Below are positions 9,291-17,831 of a stretch of 64,000 nucleotides of DNA, one piece after another. Location of the stretch: positions 372,001-436,000 of the forward strand of contig JABTUL010000001.1 in NCBI GenBank assembly GCA_015075425.1, read 5' to 3'. The first letter of the stretch is position 1. Each line of letters opens with the position of its first letter. The stretch is from Spirochaetales bacterium. GTDB taxonomy: Bacteria > Spirochaetota > Leptospiria > Leptospirales > Leptonemataceae. The notes under the pieces are model-generated. The model was not told where the DNA came from. It saw only the letters and a program-made list of their open reading frames with translations, and searched no databases. A program made the position numbers and the translations under genes.

Positions 9291-9953
9291 TTGCATTTAA
9301 GCATCATCATACCGGTCCTGAGAGAAACAGAGCACCTGGGCCGTCTCACAGCCTTTCTGGAAAGAACGGCTCCGGCCGCGGAAATCCTGATTGTGGACGG
9401 GGGCGGAGAAATACCTCCGCTCACCCGGGGTAGATTGCGCTACCTTTCTGCCCCGCGTGGACGGGCCGCGCAGATGCAGGCCGGTGCCAACGTTGCCGGT
9501 GGGGACGTTCTCCTTTTCTTGCATGCCGATACTCGCTTGCCTCCGGACTGGTTCGAAATTCTTTCCCGGGCCTTTGCTGATCCAGCCACGGTCTGGACGG
9601 CTTTTCAGCTGTCTTTTGACAGCGAAAGGTCTGTATATCGCCTGATCGCACGCCTCACTCGGCTGCGCTTTTTCCTGAACCGGGTTCCGCATGGCGATCA
9701 GGCCATTGCTATTCGTCGATCCACCTTCGAGGAGGTAGGTGGTTTTCCGCCCGCCCCCCTGATGGAAGAGTATCTGCTGGCAAAGAAATTAAAACCGATT
9801 GCTCCGGTAAAGCTGCTCGCCACAAGCGTCTATACGGATCCCCGTCGTTACGAACGCAATGGACCTTTGCGTCAGGCTCTGCGCAACACGGGCATCGTCC
9901 TGCTTTTCTCCCTGGGTGTTGCGCCGGAACGCCTGGCGCGGTTTTATCGCTGA
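9291..9953 (+). CDS. TIGR04283-type glycosyltransferase, arsenosugar-associated
   Basis: A 220-residue GT2-fold enzyme. It matches the TIGR04283 pattern: SIIIPVLRE at the start, IVDGGG, PRGRAAQMQAGA, LLFLHADTRLPPDW, PHGDQAI, GGFPPAPLMEE, and an ending GVAPERLARFYR. This family is linked to arsenosugar biosynthesis, where a sugar is attached to methylated arsenic intermediates. The frame is open far upstream (to 9039) inside arsM, but homology begins at TTG 9291, four bases after the arsM stop. This implies co-translation with arsM. The radical SAM enzyme ArsS expected for full arsenosugar synthesis is not in this window. Confidence 0.85.
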   Translation: MHLSIIIPVLRETEHLGRLTAFLERTAPAAEILIVDGGGEIPPLTRGRLRYLSAPRGRAAQMQAGANVAGGDVLLFLHADTRLPPDWFEILSRAFADPATVWTAFQLSFDSERSVYRLIARLTRLRFFLNRVPHGDQAIAIRRSTFEEVGGFPPAPLMEEYLLAKKLKPIAPVKLLATSVYTDPRRYERNGPLRQALRNTGIVLLFSLGVAPERLARFYR

Positions 9954-10007
9954 TTTCTTTTGCTTGCCGCTCTTCCTCCGCACGTTTCCCATGCCGTTGG
10001 AGATCTT

Positions 10008-11249
10008 ATGAATATCGTAATCTTTACAGATACTTTCTTACCCAAGATAGACGGCGTGGGCATTTCCGTGGACCATTTCTGTCGTATCCTTGCCAGCCGC
10101 GGTCATCAATTTGTCATCTGCTGCCCCAAATACGGCAAAGACGATTTTCAACAGATCGGGGATCGCATCCACATCATTCGTTTCAAGAATGCGCCCCTTC
10201 CTTCCTATCCTGATATTAAGATTGTGCTCCCCTCACACAAGAAAATACGCAAGGCCATGACCCTTTTTCCGCCGGACCTGGTACACATTCAGACTCCTGG
10301 ACCTCTGGGTCAGTATGGAGTGCTGGCCTCCAGGATGTACGGGATTCCGCTCATTGGAACCTATCACACTCTGGTTTCTGAGCAGGACACTTATATCTCC
10401 GTTTACAGATTGCTCAAGATGGATACTCTGCTGAACTTTTTCCGTAGCGAGAAGAAAATAAAGAAAAATCTTGATAAAGTGGAAAGAAAGAAAAGTGATT
10501 CCATTAAGAAAAAAGTTATATTTGCGCTGTGCAACCGGCTCTATGAAACGGGGGCAGCCATTATTTCGCCCAGCCATTTGATTCGCGAGGCCCTCTTGAA
10601 GGAGGGTGTCCGTAAACCGGTAGAAGTGATCAGCAATGGAATGGACCTCTCCCATTTTAAGGGGGCCGTGCGCAAAATTAGCGGCCCGCCGCGTTTCTTA
10701 CATGTGGGGCGGATTTCTTATGAAAAGAACTGCGAGGTTGTACTCAAAGCATTCTCCTTGATTCTGGAAGAATACCCCCAGGCTACGCTTTCGATCTATG
10801 GCGACGGTCCGGCCCTGCCATCTTTGAAAATTGAAAGCCGCCAGTTGGGGATTGATGCTGCCGTGACCTTCCATGGTTTTGTGGACCGCAATCATCTTCC
10901 GGAGGTCTATCCGGCTTATGATATCTTTCTCACGGCATCTACAATGGAAACTCAGGGGCTGGTCGTACTGGAAGCCATTAGTTGTGGCCTGCCCTGCGTG
11001 GGGGTCAATGCCTTTGCCCTGCCGGAACTCATTCATCATGAGCGGAATGGTTTTATCGTGGAACCCTTTGACCATATCGCTATGGCAGAAAAGGCCATGT
11101 CCATGGTGGCAGACGCCGATCTCTACAAACGCTTTTCAGAGGAAAGCCTGAGCATCTCTCAGGAGCATGAAATCCATCACTGCGCGGACAAATTGGAAAA
11201 CCTTTACTACCGGGTGGCCGGCAAGACACCTCCGGGAGCTACTGTTTGA
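10008..11249 (+). CDS. GT4-family glycosyltransferase
   Basis: A 413-residue retaining glycosyltransferase with two Rossmann-like halves. The N-terminus NIVIFTDTFLPKIDGV and the motif GTYHTLVSE resemble bacterial glucosyl- or mannosyl-diacylglycerol synthases. The C-terminal half has the donor-site E-x7-E motif (ETQGLVVLE) and HVGRISYEKN. A Lys-rich insert near residues 145-170 may form an amphipathic membrane-binding helix. Start ATG 10008 has GGAG seven bases upstream. The stop overlaps the next start in a TTGA junction, so this gene is translationally coupled to the glycosidase-like gene. The acceptor is unknown; a glycolipid or storage glycan is plausible. Confidence 0.85.
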   Translation: MNIVIFTDTFLPKIDGVGISVDHFCRILASRGHQFVICCPKYGKDDFQQIGDRIHIIRFKNAPLPSYPDIKIVLPSHKKIRKAMTLFPPDLVHIQTPGPLGQYGVLASRMYGIPLIGTYHTLVSEQDTYISVYRLLKMDTLLNFFRSEKKIKKNLDKVERKKSDSIKKKVIFALCNRLYETGAAIISPSHLIREALLKEGVRKPVEVISNGMDLSHFKGAVRKISGPPRFLHVGRISYEKNCEVVLKAFSLILEEYPQATLSIYGDGPALPSLKIESRQLGIDAAVTFHGFVDRNHLPEVYPAYDIFLTASTMETQGLVVLEAISCGLPCVGVNAFALPELIHHERNGFIVEPFDHIAMAEKAMSMVADADLYKRFSEESLSISQEHEIHHCADKLENLYYRVAGKTPPGATV

Positions 11250-13591
11250 AAAAGGCACTATTCAGAACTATTTATAATTTTTTCAGACCGCGACTCCGAC
11301 TTCATCCAGACGTGGATTCCCTCATCCTGGGTGGTTACCGTCTGACCAATCCGAGTAACGCTCTGGTTCCGGCCGAGAATATTACATTTGCATCACGAGT
11401 CATTGCTTCCGGCATGTGGAACTATTGCTTTTTTCAGTTTTACCGCCACTTTGCCGGGCCTTACTGGGTAGAGCGTCAGTACAATCCGGAGGATCCTTCT
11501 TTCATCCCGCGGGCCAATTCCATGCTGAGCCTCAATCTTACCCATCGCACGTGGCTGGGCTTTCGCGGTGCGAATGGTCGTTTCTTTTCTTTGCTGGACC
11601 CGGCAGGCGCGATCGCTCCTGTCGTGGGTTACTACAGCCTCGAATTTGCGGAGCGGACCGGCACCCGGTTGCGTCTGCCTGCTCGCGGAGAATGGAAAAC
11701 AGAGCATCGGTTGCCCCGTGGACTGCCTGTTCCCCGCGTGCGCTACAAAAGCCCCAATCTACAATTGCGTGTCCGCGCGTCTGGCACGGCGAACGATATG
11801 GTCCTCTTTTCCCTGCAGGCCAGGGCCCATACGGACACAGAATGTTTGATCGCGCTGCGTCCTTTCCATACAGAAGGAGCGACACTCTTACATGCACTGG
11901 GCGCGCAGGAACGAGACAGGGGCCTGGAAATTTCCGTGAATGGGAAGAACGAACTTTTCTTCCCGGAAAAGCCGGACAGTGTTTCCTTTTCCAATCTGGA
12001 TCACGGGGACGCTTATTTTCATAGCGCTTCTGAAAAACAGATCGAATGTCCGTACGGTATAGCAACCGCTCTTTTTGTGCTCAAGCTCAAGGCGGGTGAG
12101 GAACGCACTTTTGCCTTTGCCACCAGAACTTATGAACGTGATGAATCCATTAAAAAAGAAAAGAATCCCATCCCCATAATCTGGCCATCTAAAGGGCAGA
12201 TCATAGAATTACTGCAGAAAGAAAAGGATCTCTGGGAGCAAAAGATTTCTGCGGGGGCCCGATTTGTATCTGCGCGTCCACTCTTTAATGATGCGGCCCG
12301 CATCTATCAGGGGTTCCTCCTGTCTTTAGCGCGCGGCCCGGAAATCACTCCGGGGTGCTTCACCTATCGTCAATTTTTCTTTCGTGATGCTGCCTATATG
12401 CTTGCCGCTCTGCAAAACTGGAACCATCTGAAAACAACTCGAACCGTGCTCGATTCTTATCCCGAGCGTCAATCAAGACGAGGATTTTTCAAATCTCAGG
12501 AGGGCGAATGGGATTCCAATGGACAGGCGATCTTCAGTCTTGTTGAATATTCGCGATTGTCTGGAGACAGGGAATTTCTCTCCAGCAACTTTAAGGCCAT
12601 TTCTGCCGGAGTTGAGTGGATTTTGAAAACCCGTGGACACGGTCCGGATAAAAAAATCCTGCCTTCCGGTTTCAGTGCTGAACATCTGGGCCCCGCCGAC
12701 CATTACTACTGGGACAATCTCTGGAGCATTGCCGGCCTGAAAGCGGCCACCTATGCCGCGCGAACTCTGGGCAAACACGAAGAGGCGCGCCGCTGGCGAA
12801 AAGAATGGAAAACGTATGTTCGACATATTCAAGAAGTATCCCGTAAGGACCGCAAGACCTATGGCCTGCTAACAGCAGCCCCAGGACGCCCCATTGATTC
12901 AGGGATGATCGGCAGCATTGCCATGATGTATCCGCACCGGCTGAAAATTTTTCCGCGTCGCGAGGTCCGAAAAACGGTTATGACGATCTATGAACGTTTT
13001 TTCCATCGAGGACTTTTTTTTCATCCGATCATTCATTCGGGATACAACATCTATTTGAGCCTGCAGGTAGCGCAGTGTCTGTTTGAACTCGGCGAGGTGG
13101 GCCGCGCCCGACGCATCCTGAGCCGGGCGCTCAAATTGCGCTCACCCATGTGGACCTTTCCAGAGGCGATACATCCGTTATCCGGTGGCGGCGTCATGGG
13201 CGATGGCTTTCATGGCTGGGCCTATGCGGAAGTTCTTTTGCTTCTAAGGCATCTAACCTTTTATGAAAAGAAAAATACATTCGTTTTTTTTAAAGGATTG
13301 CGTACCCGGGAGTTGCGCGGAGCGGATCTGGAGTTTGGTCCGTTTCCTTATGCGGGAGGGAGCGTCCGACTCTCCGGCAGGCTGGGCCGCCGTAAAGGGG
13401 AGCTTAATATACAAATTCAAGGAAAGATCCCGGCGCGCTACCGTATTCATTTGACCGGCCTGCGCAAAGCCCAACCGGTATTTGCGGCCAGTGAGGGCCA
13501 GATCCGGTTTCGGGATGGCATCCTGACCGTGGAAAGACCGTCCGCTGAGTTGAGGGTTCGCTACCAGGCGATGAATCTGGCAGGCCTGTAA
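11246..13591 (+). CDS. six-hairpin glycosidase-like protein
   Basis: A 781-residue protein resembling amylo-alpha-1,6-glucosidase or GH15-like enzymes. The N-terminal half (about 1-320) looks like a beta-rich domain, followed by an (alpha/alpha)6 toroid (about 340-670) with FFFRDAAYMLAALQNW, EGEWDSNGQAIFSL and HYYWDNLWSIAG, and a small beta-rich tail. It has no signal peptide, so cytoplasmic action on a glucan or other oligosaccharide is likely. Translation starts at TTG 11246 within the stop of the GT4 gene. The pairing suggests that the two act on the same glycan. Exact family and linkage specificity are not determinable here. Confidence 0.65.
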   Translation: MKKALFRTIYNFFRPRLRLHPDVDSLILGGYRLTNPSNALVPAENITFASRVIASGMWNYCFFQFYRHFAGPYWVERQYNPEDPSFIPRANSMLSLNLTHRTWLGFRGANGRFFSLLDPAGAIAPVVGYYSLEFAERTGTRLRLPARGEWKTEHRLPRGLPVPRVRYKSPNLQLRVRASGTANDMVLFSLQARAHTDTECLIALRPFHTEGATLLHALGAQERDRGLEISVNGKNELFFPEKPDSVSFSNLDHGDAYFHSASEKQIECPYGIATALFVLKLKAGEERTFAFATRTYERDESIKKEKNPIPIIWPSKGQIIELLQKEKDLWEQKISAGARFVSARPLFNDAARIYQGFLLSLARGPEITPGCFTYRQFFFRDAAYMLAALQNWNHLKTTRTVLDSYPERQSRRGFFKSQEGEWDSNGQAIFSLVEYSRLSGDREFLSSNFKAISAGVEWILKTRGHGPDKKILPSGFSAEHLGPADHYYWDNLWSIAGLKAATYAARTLGKHEEARRWRKEWKTYVRHIQEVSRKDRKTYGLLTAAPGRPIDSGMIGSIAMMYPHRLKIFPRREVRKTVMTIYERFFHRGLFFHPIIHSGYNIYLSLQVAQCLFELGEVGRARRILSRALKLRSPMWTFPEAIHPLSGGGVMGDGFHGWAYAEVLLLLRHLTFYEKKNTFVFFKGLRTRELRGADLEFGPFPYAGGSVRLSGRLGRRKGELNIQIQGKIPARYRIHLTGLRKAQPVFAASEGQIRFRDGILTVERPSAELRVRYQAMNLAGL

Positions 13592-13628
13592 GGATCGGGG
13601 GATTCAAAAAACCTGCAAAGATCTGCTC

Positions 13629-14315
13629 CTACGCGACCGGGAGCCCCAGACTCAGCCGCAGGCTTTGCCATCGTTTGGGAATGAGCCGCTCCAGAGCATA
13701 AGCAATGGCCAGGGAAGCGGCGACGGTCAGACCAAAACTCAAGAGAAACAGGTTCTGCTCAACGATTCGCAGGACCCATGTATGGATAATGTATATTGTA
13801 AAAGATAAGGAGGCAAACAGAACCAGAAAATCGCGTAACCGCGCAGGCCAGGTGGAGATCCAGGCGGGAGCATAGCGAGCGTAAAAAGCAATGAAAGTCA
13901 GACTGTAGAAGATCACAGTGATGCGGGTGAAATGGTTGTAATGGCCAGGATCAGGAGCCCGGACCGACCAATAAAGATATTCAATAATCATCAGCGCAAA
14001 CAGTACCACTGAGAGAAAAGCCAATGCTCGGGGGAATAAGCGCAGCAGGAAACTTTTGTCCCGGGCCAGGAGCATGCCCAGATAAAAGTAAAGAACCCAG
14101 TAGAGAAGAAAGGCGGAGAAGAATCCAGGACGGCTGAGTCCCAGAGCGCTGAAAAGAATGTGCGCTGGCGAGGCATAGAGAATTGTCAGTACCAACAAAA
14201 AGAGAAGTAGCAAACGACTGCGACGGGGATTTTCCAGGCAGGAAAGAGCCCTCAGTATTTCCGTACTCAGACGATCCACAATCCCGTAATTCAACAGGCA
14301 CCGGAGAAGCGACAA
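13629..14315 (-). CDS. acyltransferase-3-like membrane protein, N-terminally short
   Basis: A 228-residue polytopic membrane protein with about six or seven helices. The layout and the near-terminal motif SFTIYIIHTWVLR resemble the C-terminal two thirds of acyltransferase family 3 (OafA/YrhL), which O-acylates surface glycans. Family members usually have about 350 residues and ten helices, with the catalytic His in the missing N-terminal part. Upstream on this strand the frame runs straight into the mnmC start (14323), leaving no room for the rest. It is probably a decayed remnant or a non-catalytic derivative. Its end converges on the glycosidase gene, 37 bases apart. Confidence 0.55.
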   Translation of the reverse strand: MSLLRCLLNYGIVDRLSTEILRALSCLENPRRSRLLLLFLLVLTILYASPAHILFSALGLSRPGFFSAFLLYWVLYFYLGMLLARDKSFLLRLFPRALAFLSVVLFALMIIEYLYWSVRAPDPGHYNHFTRITVIFYSLTFIAFYARYAPAWISTWPARLRDFLVLFASLSFTIYIIHTWVLRIVEQNLFLLSFGLTVAASLAIAYALERLIPKRWQSLRLSLGLPVA

Positions 14316-14322
14316 GCAAATT

Positions 14323-16266
14323 ATGAATTTTCATCAGCAAAAAGAACCCTCTTTCGCCATGAAGGATGGGTATCCCTACTCCCCGATCTATAACGATGTT
14401 TACTTTTCAGGAGATGGACTGGAAGAAAGTCGAACTGTTTTTCTTGCCCCGCACGGACTGGAGGGTCGCTGGCAGGAGGGGGCATCCTTTCATGTACTGG
14501 AGACCGGGTTTGGAACGGGACTGAATTTTCTGACTACACTGGAGCTCTTCCGGAAGCACGGTCGTGGCTATCTGCACTACTTTGCCTGCGAAGCTTTTCC
14601 TCTACAGGCTCAAGAGATCCGAACGGCTCTGTCCCACGCCAGCTCTTTGCAACCTTTCCTTGAAGAGCTGCTCGCCGTATACGATCCCCGCCTCCGCGGT
14701 TTTCAGCGCTTCTTTCTACAAAAAGGTGTCACGTTGACGCTGCTTTTAGGGGATGCCCGGCATCTGCTGCCGCAGCTGCAGACGATTGTTTCTGGAGCGC
14801 GGTTTGATGCTTTTTATCTCGATGGTTTCGCACCGGATCGAAATCCGGAATTGTGGAATGAGGCTATCTACCTGGAACTTTCGCGGCTGGGCAAAAAAGG
14901 CAGCACGCTTTCCACCTTTACCGTTGCCGGACAGGTGCGCCGGGGTCTGGTTGAGGCCGGTTTTCATGTCGAAAAAAGACCGGGAGCGGGTCGTAAGAAG
15001 GAATTCCTGTTCGCCAGCCTGGTAAATCCAGGGCAGCGTACGGAACGCGCGCCCTGGTATCGCCTGGAATGTCCGTCTGCCCGAGCCGGGAAGGAAGTGG
15101 TCATCATTGGTGCTGGCCTGGCCGGTTGCCTTACCGCGCGCAGCCTGGCCGATCGCGGCTACAGTGTAACGCTGCTGGACCGGGAAAAGTCTGTGGCCCG
15201 GTGCACGTCAGGCAACCCTCTGGGAATTGTGATGCCCGTGCTTTCGCGCAAGGAAAGCATCTTCTCCCGGTTGACCCTGGGCGCATTTTTGAGTTTCCTG
15301 CGAAAATTCGCCCACCTATCTGTCTTTCCCCCGGGGATTGTTCAACTTCATTACGATCAACAGGCCGGTGAGCGGCTTGAGGAAGCGCTGGCCTGGCTGG
15401 AAAGCATGGGTGCCGGGACGCTGGCCCGCCATGTATCGCAGGAGGAAATCGCCGGGATACTCGGGACTTCTGTCAATTTCCCTGGAATTCTTTTTACCGA
15501 AGCCTGTGTTCTTGACCCGGTGGCTTTGTGCCTCGATCAAATCAATCATCCCGCCATCGATTTTCAGCCAGGAACGGAGATTGCACAGATTAGTGCCCTG
15601 CCGGAGGGGATGGAACTTAAAAGTCAGGATCGTGTGTTTATTTCCAATATAACAATTGTTACTACCGGGCATCGCCTGTTCGACCCGCTTGGTTGGCTCC
15701 CGGTCCGTCCTTTTCAGGGGCAACTCACCTACCTGCCGCAGCAGCGATCCGCCCCGGAAAAACCGGTCTGCTACAATGGCTATATGCTTCCGGCCCGCAA
15801 TGGATTTCACGTCTGTGGAGCCACCTACGAGGAAGGTGAAGGCAGCGGGTTTGATCCGCAAAAAAACCAGGAAATTTTAGAATCATTACAATCGGCGTTG
15901 CCGGGCGTTCTCCCGGACAGACCTGTCGAATCGTACGCGGGTCGGGCAGCCGTCCGGGCAGCCAGTACGGACTACACGCCGGTCATTGGCCCGGTGCCAC
16001 TGCGAGAAGCTTTTATGAGCGACTACGCCATCATCCAGAAGAAAGCGCTTCATAAGATATCCCATCTGCCCCTCCCGCCTGTTTTGCCGGGGCTCTACAC
16101 CATGACGGGAATAGGTTCACGCGGCCTTTTGTACAGCCATCTGGGCGCGAATCTCCTGAGCAGTCAGATCAGCGGAGATATCCTTCCGCTTGAAAGCGAT
16201 CTTGTGGCCGCGTTGAATCCGCTGCGCTTTCTCTACCGGGAGTTGCGCAGAAAAATGTCGGCTTGA
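14323..16266 (+). CDS. mnmC: bifunctional tRNA mnm5U34 biosynthesis protein MnmC
   Basis: A 647-residue fusion that finishes the mnm5(s2)U34 wobble modification made by MnmE/MnmG. The N-terminal methyltransferase domain (about 1-240, SAM motif ETGFGTGLNF, then FDAFYLDGFAPDRNPELW) adds the last methyl group from SAM. The C-terminal FAD domain (GAGLAG near residue 261, and GIGSRGL near 597) removes the carboxymethyl group from cmnm5U. Length and domain order match the full-length enzyme. Start ATG 14323 has GGAG about 17 bases upstream. Its last 34 bases overlap the end of the convergent SpoIIE gene. Confidence 0.93.
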   Translation: MNFHQQKEPSFAMKDGYPYSPIYNDVYFSGDGLEESRTVFLAPHGLEGRWQEGASFHVLETGFGTGLNFLTTLELFRKHGRGYLHYFACEAFPLQAQEIRTALSHASSLQPFLEELLAVYDPRLRGFQRFFLQKGVTLTLLLGDARHLLPQLQTIVSGARFDAFYLDGFAPDRNPELWNEAIYLELSRLGKKGSTLSTFTVAGQVRRGLVEAGFHVEKRPGAGRKKEFLFASLVNPGQRTERAPWYRLECPSARAGKEVVIIGAGLAGCLTARSLADRGYSVTLLDREKSVARCTSGNPLGIVMPVLSRKESIFSRLTLGAFLSFLRKFAHLSVFPPGIVQLHYDQQAGERLEEALAWLESMGAGTLARHVSQEEIAGILGTSVNFPGILFTEACVLDPVALCLDQINHPAIDFQPGTEIAQISALPEGMELKSQDRVFISNITIVTTGHRLFDPLGWLPVRPFQGQLTYLPQQRSAPEKPVCYNGYMLPARNGFHVCGATYEEGEGSGFDPQKNQEILESLQSALPGVLPDRPVESYAGRAAVRAASTDYTPVIGPVPLREAFMSDYAIIQKKALHKISHLPLPPVLPGLYTMTGIGSRGLLYSHLGANLLSSQISGDILPLESDLVAALNPLRFLYRELRRKMSA

Positions 16267-17783
16267 AGCATGGTTCGATCGTCTTCCGGACGTAGCGCGC
16301 CAGAAAAGGAAAGCAGATCTTTTTCCACCTGGCGGGCCAGATCTTCCTGCGACATGGAACGGCCCCGACGGCAGGTTTCCACCAGCCGCTTTTCAGAGAA
16401 AAGTTCGCTACGGGCATTAAATGTCTCGGAAATGCCATCTGTAAAGGCGATCAAACGGCTGTCCTCACGTAAGGGTACTTCTGTATCCGGATACTCTACT
16501 TTTTTGAATATCCCCAGAACTTTGCCATTCGGTTTCAGGAATCGGACTCTTGCTTTTCCTATGGCCAGGGAAAACAAAAGGCTGCGGGTATGTCCGGCAC
16601 TGGCGTATTCGATGCGTTTTTTGCGTAAATTGATGATTCCATAGAATGCGGTCAAAAAGTTATCTCCCAGACGGCCGTAGAGTGCAGCGTTAAAATGACG
16701 CATGAAGCGACCCGCTCGTCCCAAATATTTGCGCATGTCCTCAAAGGCATTGGCCACCGTATTCATATACATTGCTGCTCCCAGTCCATGGCCAGCAATA
16801 TCCAGCAGAAAAAGGCCATAGCGATGCTCATCAATGGGAAATATCCGGTAGAAATCTCCACCCAGAGCCATGAGCGGCTGGTACCAGACATGAAAGCGGA
16901 TCCTTGCATCATCGGCAGGCAGTTTACTTTGTAAAAGTCTCGATTGTTGATGGCTGGCCGCCTTCAGCTCAGAATCCAGGTTTGTTTTTTCTGCAGCCAG
17001 ATTGGCCACGATTCTTTTCTGTTCACTCAGGCTGTGCTGCAACTGGCTCTCAAATTCCTGATGTAAAATATGGATGAATTCATCAGTAATCTTAACAATG
17101 TACTCCTTCCCGATAAGGTAGTCCAGGCGGCGCCCGCGGGAATATTCCCTTAGAAGGGTGAACTGGATTTCATCTCTGAGTATCATTTCCGCGCGGTACA
17201 TTTCCTCAAAGGTCATTCGCTCATGTCCTTCTCCTCCGGGATCGCGGGCCATCCGGCGAATGATAGAACGAAAATCCGAATGATCAAGGGACACATTGTT
17301 TAAGAGGGAGTAGATCTGGTGACGGTAAATATCCAGGTAATGAATGATCTTTTCTTCGTTCAGGAGAACTGTTTGTGAAAGATGCTGGTACCATTTCTCA
17401 GGAATGCTCAGGCGACTGTGATCGTCGCGAACGGAGAAAATAGTATCTGCACGAAACTCTCGCAGGGCATTGAGTAAAGCCCGCCGCAGTTGTCCGCGCT
17501 CCGCCATTTTGTCGCTCAGAGTTCCGCCGCGGGCCAGACTTTTTTGTAAAAAATAAATAAGATCGTCGCGGAGGAATTCATAGACGTTTTCGCAAATGCG
17601 TTGTCTATCTACCTCCGGGAAGGATCCCGGGGAGCGACTGCGCAGAGCCAACAGCTCCAGACGCGATTGGAACATGTCGATCTCGAATTGCAGTTCATTG
17701 TGCAGGGGTGGGGGGATGGATTGCACCAGATCCCGGGCCGCCTTCAGGGAAAATGGGTGCGAATCATCTGAGCCTTCCCGCAT
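16233..17783 (-). CDS. SpoIIE-type serine phosphatase with helical sensor region
   Basis: A 516-residue cytoplasmic protein. Residues 1-260 are mostly helical with no recognisable sensor fold and end in a coiled coil. The C-terminal SpoIIE/PP2C domain carries GGDFYRIF (about 304), DIAGHGLGAAMY (about 328), FTDGISE and a final EDDRTML, which supply the metal-binding Asp residues. Such phosphatases usually dephosphorylate STAS anti-anti-sigma proteins; two of these are encoded in this window (32206-32544, 39895-40230). It is the last gene of a minus-strand run from 22625. Its 3' end overlaps mnmC by 34 bases. Confidence 0.85.
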   Translation of the reverse strand: MREGSDDSHPFSLKAARDLVQSIPPPLHNELQFEIDMFQSRLELLALRSRSPGSFPEVDRQRICENVYEFLRDDLIYFLQKSLARGGTLSDKMAERGQLRRALLNALREFRADTIFSVRDDHSRLSIPEKWYQHLSQTVLLNEEKIIHYLDIYRHQIYSLLNNVSLDHSDFRSIIRRMARDPGGEGHERMTFEEMYRAEMILRDEIQFTLLREYSRGRRLDYLIGKEYIVKITDEFIHILHQEFESQLQHSLSEQKRIVANLAAEKTNLDSELKAASHQQSRLLQSKLPADDARIRFHVWYQPLMALGGDFYRIFPIDEHRYGLFLLDIAGHGLGAAMYMNTVANAFEDMRKYLGRAGRFMRHFNAALYGRLGDNFLTAFYGIINLRKKRIEYASAGHTRSLLFSLAIGKARVRFLKPNGKVLGIFKKVEYPDTEVPLREDSRLIAFTDGISETFNARSELFSEKRLVETCRRGRSMSQEDLARQVEKDLLSFSGALRPEDDRTMLQADIFLRNSR

Positions 17784-17831
17784 ACTGCCAGTCAGGGCAT
17801 ATCCCGGGCAAAGGCAAGCGAAAGCAAGGGT

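Noticed and set aside
11416-12065. Open frames on both strands within the six-hairpin glycosidase gene
   Set aside because: Compositional shadows of the GC-rich gene: the translations are rich in Arg, Pro and Ser and resemble no family.
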